Positions 8,204 to 16,082 of a stretch of 64,000 nt of DNA are shown here, one piece after another; the stretch's first letter is position 1; each line of letters starts with the position of its first letter. Origin of the DNA: Herbaspirillum seropedicae (lineage in GTDB: Bacteria; Pseudomonadota; Gammaproteobacteria; Burkholderiales; Burkholderiaceae_D); NCBI RefSeq assembly GCF_001040945.1, contig NZ_CP011930.1, positions 2,023,704 through 2,087,703 of the forward strand, given 5' to 3'. The position numbers and the translations under genes were made by a program. The notes below the pieces were generated by a model. It was not told the origin of the DNA and searched no databases. It saw nothing but the letters and a program-made list of their open reading frames with translations.

Positions 8204-8645
8204 GTTGAGGTCCTTATTGAAGAAATGGATCGTGGAAATAGGCAAAGACAATTGCCGGTGGGCAGGATATAGGGCGGGTCCTGTGGTTTTTCAACCGCAT
8301 TTTTTTATGCTTTTTTGTGCGTTTATGTGTGTTTTCGTGGAAATGCGGCATTTCCCGATGGCGGGAGTTCAACTTGCTGACCATAATCAGAGTCTTAATT
8401 TTGATCAAGTCAATTGAAAACAAACGAGTTTTTGGAACTTTTGTAATTCTGCTGCCATGTGCCGATGGTAGAATGACCTTGCCAAGATGGTAAGTTTTCA
8501 TACTCCCAGGATACCCCGCAGGTATCGCCCGCAAAGAAAAAGAATATGGGTTTGGCTAGCTGGATGACCGGATCGGTGGCGTGGGTGCCACCGGTCTTTC
8601 CTTGGGTGAAGGTTGGGGTAGGGGTGGCTGGCGTGACGCCGGCCG
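8204..8645. other. 442-base intergenic region between htpG and the type I secretion locus
   Basis: The left part holds the htpG leader and heat-shock promoter. The rest (about 8281-8545) is markedly AT-richer than its surroundings and should contain the start region of the secretion operon, but I could not fix a -35/-10 pair with confidence. An inverted repeat CGGTGGC/GCCACCG (8574-8593) forms a 7-bp hairpin about 55 bases before the TolC-like gene. No convincing gene was found. Confidence 0.6.
8267..8295 (-). promoter_or_regulatory. sigma32 heat-shock promoter of htpG
   Basis: Minus strand: a GTTGAAA -35 (8289-8295), a 14-base spacer and a CCCTATAT -10 (8267-8274). This matches the sigma32 consensus CTTGAAA-N13-15-CCCCATNT. 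The same architecture occurs upstream of the Hsp20 gene in this window. Confidence 0.8.
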
Positions 8646-10289
8646 ATGGTGTTGATGAAAGTAAAAAGCAAGCGTTTCCTCATTGGGGTTTCACTGGGAT
8701 TGGCCACGCATCAGATGGTGAGTGCAGCGGATACGCCGCCAGCCTTCACCGAGCCGCCAGCGCCGACGCAGGTGGTCTCACCGGCGTCGGCCGCACCGCT
8801 GGACAGTCCGCCGCAGATTCGCCTGGGCGCCGACCCGGGCGGCGCCGCCGTCGGCGATTTCAAATTGCCGGCCTTGCCGGGCGAATCCGCCATGGGGTCG
8901 CCGCAGGACGAGATCCTTCAACTGCTGCGCCAGGCCGATCCCGAGTTCTCGGGCAATGCCATCGTGTTGCCGCAGATCAGCGTGGTGCCTGAAGGCGCGC
9001 CGGTCAATGACCTGACCCTGAGCCAGGTGCTGGACCTGGCCGTCAACAACAGCTACAGCTACGCCGCCACCTCGGCCCAGGCCGACCAGGCGCGCTACGC
9101 CGCCCGCGCCACCGCCGGGCAGATGGGGCCGACCCTGGACGTGCGGGCGCAGAAGGGGCAGGAGTATTCCTCGCCGTCCTCGGTGATCGATCCCAATACC
9201 GGCCTGGTCCGGCGCGCGTCCGACCACAAACGCTGGGATGTCACGGTGATCGGCCGCCAGCCGGTCTTTGCACCGGGCTCCTACTTCGACTACCGCAAGG
9301 CCAGTTCCCTGGCCGACGCGGCCGACCTGCGCCGCGAAGACGCCCGCGAGACCCTCTACTACACCGCCATCAAGTCCTATTACGACGTCATGCGCGCCTA
9401 TGCCACGCTATCGTTCTCGCGCAGCTATGCCCAGCGCATGAACGCCTTGCTGGAATACATGCGCAAGCGTCTTGAAGGCGGCGGCGCCAGCCGCATCGAT
9501 TTCGAACGGGTGCGCGGACGCTCGCTGACTGCCCAGGCCGCCGTGGCCGAAGCCGAAGGCGCGCTGGAAAGCGCCATGGTGTCGCTGAACCAGATCACCG
9601 GCCGCAAGATCGAGCAGCTCGAAGTGCCGGACCACATGATGCCGCCGGTGCCGGACACCTCCAAGCTCGCCCTCAAGGACATCTATGACACCAATCCCGG
9701 CGTGCGCGCTGCGCGCCAGGACGTGGAGGCCGCCAACCAGGAACTGAAGTCGGCGCGGGCCAAGTTCTCGCCCACGCTGGCCGTGGAATTCACCCAGACC
9801 AAGACCCGCGGGGCCGGTGGCGCCATCGATACCACCAACCCCACCGCCAACAGCCTGCAACTGTCCACCGACCGCCGCCTGATGCTGGTGATGACGATGA
9901 ACCTGCTCAATGGTGGTTCCGACGTCTATTACAGCAAGCAGGCCGGCGCCAAGTACGTGGAAAAGAGCAATACCGTGCTGGACCTGGAACGCAAATTGCG
10001 TGAGCAGATCGAGATCAACTACCGCACCCTGGGCGCGGTGAGAAAGCGCATGGACATCTCGCGCCAGGCCTACCTGACCAATGCCAATGTGGCCGACGTC
10101 TTCCTCGATCAGCTCTCGGCGGGCAGCAAGCAGTTGATCGATGTGCTCGACGCCTACCAGCAGGCCTACCAGGCGCGCGTGGATTTCTCCAACCTGCTGT
10201 TCCAGCAGGCCGATATCAGTTACCAGATCCTGCGCAACACCGGCCGCGCTTCGGCAGCGGTGCTCACGCCGACGCAGGCAGAGAAGTAG
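8646..10289 (+). CDS. TolC-family outer-membrane channel of a type I secretion system (SiiC-like)
   Basis: This is the outer-membrane factor of the six-gene secretion locus. An N-terminal signal peptide ends near VSAADT. A roughly 90-residue proline-rich linker precedes two OEP repeats rich in long amphipathic helices (LTLSQVLDLAVNNSYSYAAT; NPGVRAARQDVEAANQELKSARAKFSPTLAVE). The second repeat ends with FLDQLSAGSKQLIDVLDAYQQAYQARVDFSN, typical of TolC-type helical barrels. The start is uncertain: an ATG at 8655 is the alternative, and no strong ribosome-binding site is visible. The next gene begins 11 bases after the stop, so they are co-transcribed. Confidence 0.88.
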   Translation: MVLMKVKSKRFLIGVSLGLATHQMVSAADTPPAFTEPPAPTQVVSPASAAPLDSPPQIRLGADPGGAAVGDFKLPALPGESAMGSPQDEILQLLRQADPEFSGNAIVLPQISVVPEGAPVNDLTLSQVLDLAVNNSYSYAATSAQADQARYAARATAGQMGPTLDVRAQKGQEYSSPSSVIDPNTGLVRRASDHKRWDVTVIGRQPVFAPGSYFDYRKASSLADAADLRREDARETLYYTAIKSYYDVMRAYATLSFSRSYAQRMNALLEYMRKRLEGGGASRIDFERVRGRSLTAQAAVAEAEGALESAMVSLNQITGRKIEQLEVPDHMMPPVPDTSKLALKDIYDTNPGVRAARQDVEAANQELKSARAKFSPTLAVEFTQTKTRGAGGAIDTTNPTANSLQLSTDRRLMLVMTMNLLNGGSDVYYSKQAGAKYVEKSNTVLDLERKLREQIEINYRTLGAVRKRMDISRQAYLTNANVADVFLDQLSAGSKQLIDVLDAYQQAYQARVDFSNLLFQQADISYQILRNTGRASAAVLTPTQAEK

Positions 10290-10300
10290 GCGAGGGCAAG

Positions 10301-11074
10301 ATGGAGAGTGGAAAAGAGCAGAATTTCTGGCCCGGCTTCGTGGATGCGCTGTCCAACGTGGTGCTGGTGATGATCTTCGTGGTGGTGGTGTTCGTGGTGA
10401 CGCTGTTCTACTACTCGCAGAAACTGGCGCAGATGAAGGTCAGCAAGCTGATCTCGCAGGGCCATGTGCAGGTGGTGGGCGCGCAGAAGGCCAGCCAGAC
10501 CGACGCCCAGGCCACCCCGGAGAGCAGCAGCACCCAGGCCGCCGAGACCCCGGGCGAGCGCGAGAAGGCGCAGGAGATCGAACAGCTCAAGCGCGAAGTG
10601 GCCACCCTCAAGGCCAAGCTGGCAGCGCCGCCGCTGCAGTCCGACGCCGGCAGCCTGCGCAGCGCCGCCGCGCCCTCCAGCCCCAACGCCATCCAGGTCA
10701 AGGCCGAGCCCAGCGACAAGGAAGTGGCCCCTGGTCTGCGCATCGACGCCAATGAAAAGGCCGTCACCCTCAACTTCGACGTCGATTCCACCCAATTGAG
10801 CGAGGAGGGCGGCAAAGCCCTCGACAAGAGCATCGGCGACTGGGTCCGGCGCGCCAAGTCCAGCCAGGGCAAGATCGTCATCACCGGCGTCATCGGCAGC
10901 GGCGCCTACAGCGAAAGCCGTCGCCGCGCCTATTACCGCACGGTGGCGGTGCGCAATTACCTGATCGACGCTGGCGTGGACAAGGAGCGTGTGGTCAGCC
11001 GCGTGGCCACCTCCGAGAACGGCGCGGCCGATGATTCGCGCGTGGTCGTCCAATACCAGGCCAGTGCAAAATGA
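10301..11074 (+). CDS. MotB/OmpA-like proton-channel subunit (SiiA-like)
   Basis: 257 residues. A short cytoplasmic N-terminus FWPGFVDALSNVV leads into a single transmembrane helix (about 17-39) with Asp15 at its start, placed like the proton-carrying Asp of MotB, ExbD and SiiA. A coiled-coil and proline-rich linker spans about 65-150. The C-terminal OmpA-like peptidoglycan-binding domain has NFDVDSTQLSEEGGK and SESRRRAYYRTVAVRNYL. Within a type I locus this matches SiiA of Salmonella SPI-4, which forms a proton channel with SiiB to promote giant-adhesin export (established for SPI-4; inferred here). The stop overlaps the HlyD start by 4 bases. Confidence 0.85.
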   Translation: MESGKEQNFWPGFVDALSNVVLVMIFVVVVFVVTLFYYSQKLAQMKVSKLISQGHVQVVGAQKASQTDAQATPESSSTQAAETPGEREKAQEIEQLKREVATLKAKLAAPPLQSDAGSLRSAAAPSSPNAIQVKAEPSDKEVAPGLRIDANEKAVTLNFDVDSTQLSEEGGKALDKSIGDWVRRAKSSQGKIVITGVIGSGAYSESRRRAYYRTVAVRNYLIDAGVDKERVVSRVATSENGAADDSRVVVQYQASAK

Positions 11075-12444
11075 CACTCTCGCTCAAGCCCAACGCTACC
11101 CCCGGGATAGGCGCCCGCGGCCAGGGCTTCATGCGTCGCCTGGCGCCGCGCCTGGACCGCCGCCTGGGCGAACTGGCCACCATGCCGCGCCCGCGCCTGG
11201 CGGTGCTGGCCGTGACCGTGCTGCTGGCCTTGCTGGTGCTGTGGTCGGTGTTCGCCCCCATCGACATGGTGGTGCGCGGCAGTGGCCGCATCGTTGCCTC
11301 CGAACACAACCAGGTCATCCAGCACCTGGAGGGCGGCATCGTCTCGGCCATCCTGGTGCGCGAAGGTGCAGCGGTGAAGAAGGGCCAGACCCTGATCTCG
11401 ATTTCGGATGTGCGCGCCAACGCCGACCTGGGCGAGGGGCGCGTCAAGATCCTCGGCCTGCGCGCCAAGATCGCCCGTCTGAGCGCCGAAGCCTCGGGCG
11501 CTTCCAGCCTGCAGATGCCCGATGACCTGGAACGCGGCGACCCGGCCGTGCAGAGCGAGCAGGCCGCCTTTGCGGCACGTTCTTCCAAGCTGATGCAGGA
11601 AATGTCGGTGCTGCGCGAGCAATCGGCGCAGCGCCAGGCCGAGCTAGGTGAGGCGATCAGCCGCCAGAAGAGCCAGGCCAGTGAACTGGAACTGGCGCAG
11701 CGCCAGTACAAGCTGATCCACGACATGCTGGTGCGCAATGCCGCCTCGCAACTGGAAGATATCCAGGCCGCCTCGCGCGTGCAGGACGCCCAGAGCAAGC
11801 TGGCCGCCACCAACGCCATGATCCCGCGCCTGAACGCAGCCATCGCCGAAGCCCAGGCCAAGCAGGGCGAAGCGGCCTCGCGCTTCCGCTCCGACGCCCG
11901 CACCGAATTGACTGCGGCCGAGACTGAACTGGCGCGGCTGCAGGAAGAGATCAAGTCACGCAATGACCGCGTCTCGCGCTCCGAGGTCAAGGCGCCCATG
12001 GATGGCGTGGTCAACCGCGTGATGATCAATACCATCGGCGGTGTGGTGCGTCCCGGCGACCCCATCATCGAGATGACCCCCAGCGATGACAAGCTGGTCA
12101 TCGAAGCCAGGATCTCGCCCACCGATCGCGCCGAGCTGGTCACCGGTGCGCGCGCCCGGGTCAAGGTCTCGGCCTATGACTATGGCGTCTACGGCGCCAT
12201 GGACGGCGTGGTCACCGAGATCAGCGCCGACACCGTTCCCGACGAAGGCAGCCCGCGTGGCGAGCGCTTCTATCGCCTCAAGATCGAGGTCAAGCGCGGT
12301 CATGACGAACTGCAGCAAAAGCTGGCCCTCATGCCCGGCATGACCGCCAGCGCCGACATCATCGTCGGCCGCCGCACGGTCTGGCAGTACCTGATGTCGC
12401 CACTGTCCCGTTTCGGTCAGGGCGCGCTGAGGGAGCCGCGATGA
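11071..12444 (+). CDS. HlyD-family periplasmic adaptor of the type I secretion system (SiiD-like)
   Basis: 457 residues. One transmembrane helix (about 43-65) is followed by the membrane-fusion-protein pattern VRGSGRIVASEHNQVIQHLEGGIV (first lipoyl half). A long alpha-hairpin coiled coil follows (about 125-310), then the second lipoyl half RSEVKAPMDGVVNRV and the beta-barrel EMTPSDDKLVIEARISPTDRA. The C-terminus RRTVWQYLMSPL is characteristic of type I (HlyD/LapC) adaptors rather than RND adaptors. It links the ABC exporter to the TolC-like channel. It starts in an ATGA overlap with the MotB-like gene, indicating translational coupling. Confidence 0.93.
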   Translation: MTLSLKPNATPGIGARGQGFMRRLAPRLDRRLGELATMPRPRLAVLAVTVLLALLVLWSVFAPIDMVVRGSGRIVASEHNQVIQHLEGGIVSAILVREGAAVKKGQTLISISDVRANADLGEGRVKILGLRAKIARLSAEASGASSLQMPDDLERGDPAVQSEQAAFAARSSKLMQEMSVLREQSAQRQAELGEAISRQKSQASELELAQRQYKLIHDMLVRNAASQLEDIQAASRVQDAQSKLAATNAMIPRLNAAIAEAQAKQGEAASRFRSDARTELTAAETELARLQEEIKSRNDRVSRSEVKAPMDGVVNRVMINTIGGVVRPGDPIIEMTPSDDKLVIEARISPTDRAELVTGARARVKVSAYDYGVYGAMDGVVTEISADTVPDEGSPRGERFYRLKIEVKRGHDELQQKLALMPGMTASADIIVGRRTVWQYLMSPLSRFGQGALREPR

Positions 12445-12568
12445 TCGTCGCCTGCTTGCGCTTGTCTGGCCTGCCGTTGCGTCGGCGGCTCATTGACGTT
12501 TTCTGCACCATCCACCTCCATTTCCGATTTCATTTCCATCGCGTCCTTTTCTCCGGAACATCGTACGT

Positions 12569-14230
12569 ATGAAAAATCTTCGCCAATTCTATGCACTCGC
12601 TGCCATTCCGACGCTGTTGCTGCTGTTGGGCGCGTTCCTGTTCCGGGGCTTCGTGCTGCACGCGATCCAGATCAATCCCTTCCTGAACCTGTTCATCATC
12701 GCCGTGGCGGTGTTCGGCATCGCGCTGATCGGCTACAACCTCTGGCGCGTGAACTGGGAACACGCCAAGCTGATGCAGTTCTATGAGCGCACCAAGGCTG
12801 GCGAATCCATGGAAAGCCTGGTCAAGGCCCCTGAATTCGAAGGCACCGAGATCGGCCAGGTGCTGGTCTCGGTGGCCAGCACCAAGGGCCGGCTGACCTC
12901 CCGTATCGAACAGGAAACCATCGAGGGTTCGCTGCATGACCTGCGCGCCCACCTCGACGCCAAGACCGAGTTCCCGCAATTCCTGACCGGCTTCATGATC
13001 GCGCTGGGCCTCTTGGGTACCTTCATCGGCCTGCTGGAAACCCTGGTCAGCACGGCCGCGCTGATCGACGGCTTCGGCAAGGCCAGTTCGGGCGGCGACA
13101 TGGATGCCTCCTTCATGCACCTGGTGGCCGACCTGCAAAAGCCGCTGGCGTCGATGGGCACCGCGTTCTCGGCCTCGATGTTCGGCCTGATCGGTTCGCT
13201 GGCCCTGGGCCTGACCCTCACGCCCCTGCGCGCGGCCAGCAAGAAGCTGGTCAGCCGCGCCCGCGAATGCATCAGCGACATGGTGCAGCACGTCGTGCAC
13301 GACATGAGCGGCCCGGCTGCGACCCAGCGCCAGGGCGTGTCCGAATCCTTCCTGGCCGAGTTCCTGCAAGACCTGATGGTGCTGCAGCGCGAATCCATCA
13401 TGGCCGCCCGCAACAGCTCGGAAGCGTCGCTGCAGGCCGGCATCAAGCTCGAAGGCCTGAACGACCGCTTGAACAACATCGTCCAGCTCTTCAATGACAG
13501 CATGGAAGAATCGCGTAGCCTGCGCCAGCTGGTGGCCTTCGGTCCGCGCATGCACGAAACGGCACAGCAGACACTGGAAGAGATCCGCAACGTCGGCCAG
13601 TTGATCAATACCAAGATCACCTCGGCGCGCGACCTCTCCGACAGCCTGTCTTCGCTGGAAGAGCGTCTCTCGGTCAACGGCGACATCGCCAACCGCACCT
13701 TCGAAGTCCTGCCGCAGATCGTCACCACCATCCAGGCCGGCCAGCTGGCGCTGTCCTCGGCGCTGACCTCGCTGCAGACGCAGCAGGGCGAGATCGCCAA
13801 CATGAACGAGAAGAATGCGCAGAACATTGCGCAGCTGCCGGCGCTGCTGAACCAGATCTCGGTGCGCCTGGCCGACGAGATGGGCGCCATCCAGTACCAG
13901 GGCGAACTGCAGGCCACCGTGGCGGCGCGCCTGAACGAGCTGGGCAACACCATCGGCGAGAACTCCAGCAACATGGCCCGCGATGCCCTCTCGGCGCGCC
14001 AGTTGCAGATCGACCTGGCCAAGCACATGGCGACCCAGAACGACCGCGTCAAGAACCTGGGCGCGATCCCGCAGTCGCTGACCTCCATCACCGAAGCGCT
14101 GATGCGCCAGAACATCAACTGGCAGACCGTCATCGACGAGATGCGCACCGGCCGCCAGACCATGGTCAAGGACCTGCGCCTGGAGATGCGCGAAGCCATC
14201 CGCGAAATCACCGCCGTGCGCGGCGCGTAA
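12569..14230 (+). CDS. MotA/TolQ/ExbB-like proton-channel subunit with long helical tail (SiiB-like)
   Basis: 553 residues with four predicted helices (about 10-32, 38-58, 137-160, 196-219). The last pair carries the MotA/TolQ/ExbB signature: FLTGFMIALGLLGTFIGLLE and LASMGTAFSASMFGLIGSLALG. A 330-residue, mostly helical cytoplasmic tail follows. It pairs naturally with the MotB/OmpA-like protein two genes upstream. In SPI-4, SiiB plays this role; a long-tailed MotA partner is also seen in Zorya ZorA, but no Zorya nuclease or helicase gene is nearby. The 124-base gap before the gene holds nothing recognisable. Confidence 0.85.
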   Translation: MKNLRQFYALAAIPTLLLLLGAFLFRGFVLHAIQINPFLNLFIIAVAVFGIALIGYNLWRVNWEHAKLMQFYERTKAGESMESLVKAPEFEGTEIGQVLVSVASTKGRLTSRIEQETIEGSLHDLRAHLDAKTEFPQFLTGFMIALGLLGTFIGLLETLVSTAALIDGFGKASSGGDMDASFMHLVADLQKPLASMGTAFSASMFGLIGSLALGLTLTPLRAASKKLVSRARECISDMVQHVVHDMSGPAATQRQGVSESFLAEFLQDLMVLQRESIMAARNSSEASLQAGIKLEGLNDRLNNIVQLFNDSMEESRSLRQLVAFGPRMHETAQQTLEEIRNVGQLINTKITSARDLSDSLSSLEERLSVNGDIANRTFEVLPQIVTTIQAGQLALSSALTSLQTQQGEIANMNEKNAQNIAQLPALLNQISVRLADEMGAIQYQGELQATVAARLNELGNTIGENSSNMARDALSARQLQIDLAKHMATQNDRVKNLGAIPQSLTSITEALMRQNINWQTVIDEMRTGRQTMVKDLRLEMREAIREITAVRGA

Positions 14231-14266
14231 GCGCAGCCTTTCCCCTACGGATAGCCATAGCCGCCC

Positions 14267-15970
14267 ATGAACGCCAGCGAACAGGTCCACATCGACCAGC
14301 CGCAAGTCCTGCAGGACCTGCGCGCCGATCCCAGCTACCTGTCGCTGTTGCGCGCCTATGGCAGCCGCTTCGTCGAGATCATCGTGGCCGGCATCGTGGT
14401 CAATGTGCTGGGCCTGCTCATGCCGCTGTATTCGCGGCTGATCTACGACAAGGTGATCGGCAATCACATTCCCGAAACCCTGTGGGCGCTGACCCTGGGC
14501 ATGCTCTTGTTCGTGGCGCTGGAGCTGGTGTTGCGCATCATCCGCGTGTACTACACGGAGCAACTGGCCGGCCGCCTGGACAGTGAGTTCGATGAAGTCT
14601 CGGCGCGCCGCATGCTCACCGCCCGGGTGCAGGCCCCGGTGGGCGTGGTGCTGGCGCGCTATCGCGACCTCTCGGCGGCGCGCGACCTGATGTCCTCCAA
14701 CTACATGCTGTTGCTGGTGGACCTGCCATTCCTGCTGCTCTACCTGGTGGTGCTGGGCTTGATCGGCGGTCACATGGTGTGGGTGCTGCTGGTGGGCGGT
14801 GGCTTGCTGGTGGGCCTGCAATTGCTGTTGAAGGTGCCCGGCAACGACTACGCCAACAGCGCCATGAAGGCTGGCACCGGCAAGGTCGACAAGCTGGCCA
14901 GCATCGTCTATGGCATGGAAACGCTCAAGACCTCGCCGCTGCAACATCGTCTCCTGCGCGCCTTCCTGGCCGATGCCTCGGCCAATGCGGTGGCCCAGGC
15001 CAAGAGCCGTTTCTGGATGAACACCAGCTATGCCATCTCCTCGGTGGGCTACACCCTCATCTCGGTGGCCACGCTCGTGGTGGGCGTCTATCTGGTGGAG
15101 GACAACCTCTTGACCGTGGGCGCGCTGATCGCCTGCTCGCTGCTCATCAGCCGGGCGGCCACGGTGCTGTCCTCGCTGGCGGCCTTCCTGGGACGCATCG
15201 AGATGTTCCGCCGCGCCCGCGCCGAATTCGACCAGCTTTTCGAGGAGCCCGAGCAAGGCCCCACCGCCGATGTGCTGCGCCAGGACATGCGCGGCCTGAT
15301 CCAAGTCGGCAATCTCTTGCTGCACCTGGACAAGAAGGAAACGCCCACGCTCAGGAACATTTCCCTGACCATCCAGCCGGGCGAGAAGGTCGGCATCGTG
15401 GGCCGCTCAGGCTCGGGCAAGTCCACGCTGCTGCGCACGCTGGCCGGACTGCACCAGGCTGAAGAGGGCCATGTGCTCATCGATGGCGTGGCCGTGACGG
15501 CCTATGCCGAAGAAGTGCGCATGCGCTGCATCGGCTTCAAGCCGCAGGAACCCTTCCTCTTCGATGGAACGGTGGCGGCCAATATCTTCGTGGGCGACCG
15601 CGTGCCGGGGCAGGTGTATGAGGCAGCGCTGGCGGTGTCTTCGCTGGATGACCTGATCGCGCGCGGCGAGCTGCGCCTGGACCAGCTCATCAAGGCTCCC
15701 GGCAATCTCTCGGGGGGGCAGCGCCAGATGGTGGCCCTGGCCCGGGTGATCGCCTGCACGCCGCGCATCCTGCTGCTGGACGAGCCCACCACCGGCATCG
15801 ACCAGCAGACCGAAGCCCGCATCATCGAGCGCCTGGTCGGCTATGCCGGCGGCCGCACCCTGGTGGTGGCCACGCATAGCCCGGCGCTGTTGCGCCATAT
15901 GGACCGCATCGTCGTCATCGACGGTGGGCGCATCGTGGCCGATGGGCCGCGTGCGCAGATATTGCAATGA
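14267..15970 (+). CDS. type I secretion ABC exporter, permease-ATPase fusion (SiiF-like)
   Basis: 567 residues. The N-terminal membrane domain (about 30-310) has six helices and no C39 peptidase motif, so it should export substrates with an uncleaved C-terminal signal. The ATPase domain has Walker A GRSGSGKST (about 378-386), Q-loop FKPQEPFLF, signature LSGGQRQ (about 481), Walker B ILLLDEPT (about 501) and an H-loop in ATHS. It is the motor of the locus and lies directly upstream of the RTX giant it most likely exports. Confidence 0.93.
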   Translation: MNASEQVHIDQPQVLQDLRADPSYLSLLRAYGSRFVEIIVAGIVVNVLGLLMPLYSRLIYDKVIGNHIPETLWALTLGMLLFVALELVLRIIRVYYTEQLAGRLDSEFDEVSARRMLTARVQAPVGVVLARYRDLSAARDLMSSNYMLLLVDLPFLLLYLVVLGLIGGHMVWVLLVGGGLLVGLQLLLKVPGNDYANSAMKAGTGKVDKLASIVYGMETLKTSPLQHRLLRAFLADASANAVAQAKSRFWMNTSYAISSVGYTLISVATLVVGVYLVEDNLLTVGALIACSLLISRAATVLSSLAAFLGRIEMFRRARAEFDQLFEEPEQGPTADVLRQDMRGLIQVGNLLLHLDKKETPTLRNISLTIQPGEKVGIVGRSGSGKSTLLRTLAGLHQAEEGHVLIDGVAVTAYAEEVRMRCIGFKPQEPFLFDGTVAANIFVGDRVPGQVYEAALAVSSLDDLIARGELRLDQLIKAPGNLSGGQRQMVALARVIACTPRILLLDEPTTGIDQQTEARIIERLVGYAGGRTLVVATHSPALLRHMDRIVVIDGGRIVADGPRAQILQ

Positions 15971-16082
15971 GGCTGCGTATTACTTATTACGTATTACGCA
16001 TTGCTTATTGCGTACTAAGTATTACGCGCCAGAGATTACGCAGTCAGACTGATTCGAACCGATCTTCGATAGCGAGGAAACC
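15971..16082. repeat. AT-rich degenerate TATTAC repeat tract before the RTX giant
   Basis: Between the ABC exporter and the RTX giant, the first ~65 bases contain at least five imperfect copies of TATTACG or TATTGCG in both orientations of spacing, in sharp contrast to the GC-rich flanks. The giant's ribosome-binding site GCGAGG follows at 16071. The tract could hold an internal promoter, an RNA structure or a regulator site. Confidence 0.55.

Noticed and set aside
6281..8272. 663-codon plus-strand frame antisense to htpG
   Set aside because: Covers htpG exactly; composition and lack of motifs mark it as a shadow.
8281..8545. c-di-GMP riboswitch or FNR box upstream of the secretion locus
   Set aside because: No GEMM core could be found, and the TTGATCAAGTCAAT stretch does not fit the FNR spacing.
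8546..8992. 148-codon frame overlapping the start of the TolC-like gene
   Set aside because: It runs in another frame through the TolC signal peptide and linker and has no recognisable features.
10301..14230. MotA/MotB-like pair considered as a Zorya (ZorA/ZorB) defence system
   Set aside because: No ZorC/ZorD/ZorE genes; the pair is interleaved with TolC, HlyD and ABC secretion genes, which fits a Sii-like system.
12530..15325. 931-codon minus-strand frame across the MotA-like and ABC genes
   Set aside because: Antisense to two well-supported genes; His/Gln/Arg-rich composition typical of the reverse frame of GC-rich coding DNA.
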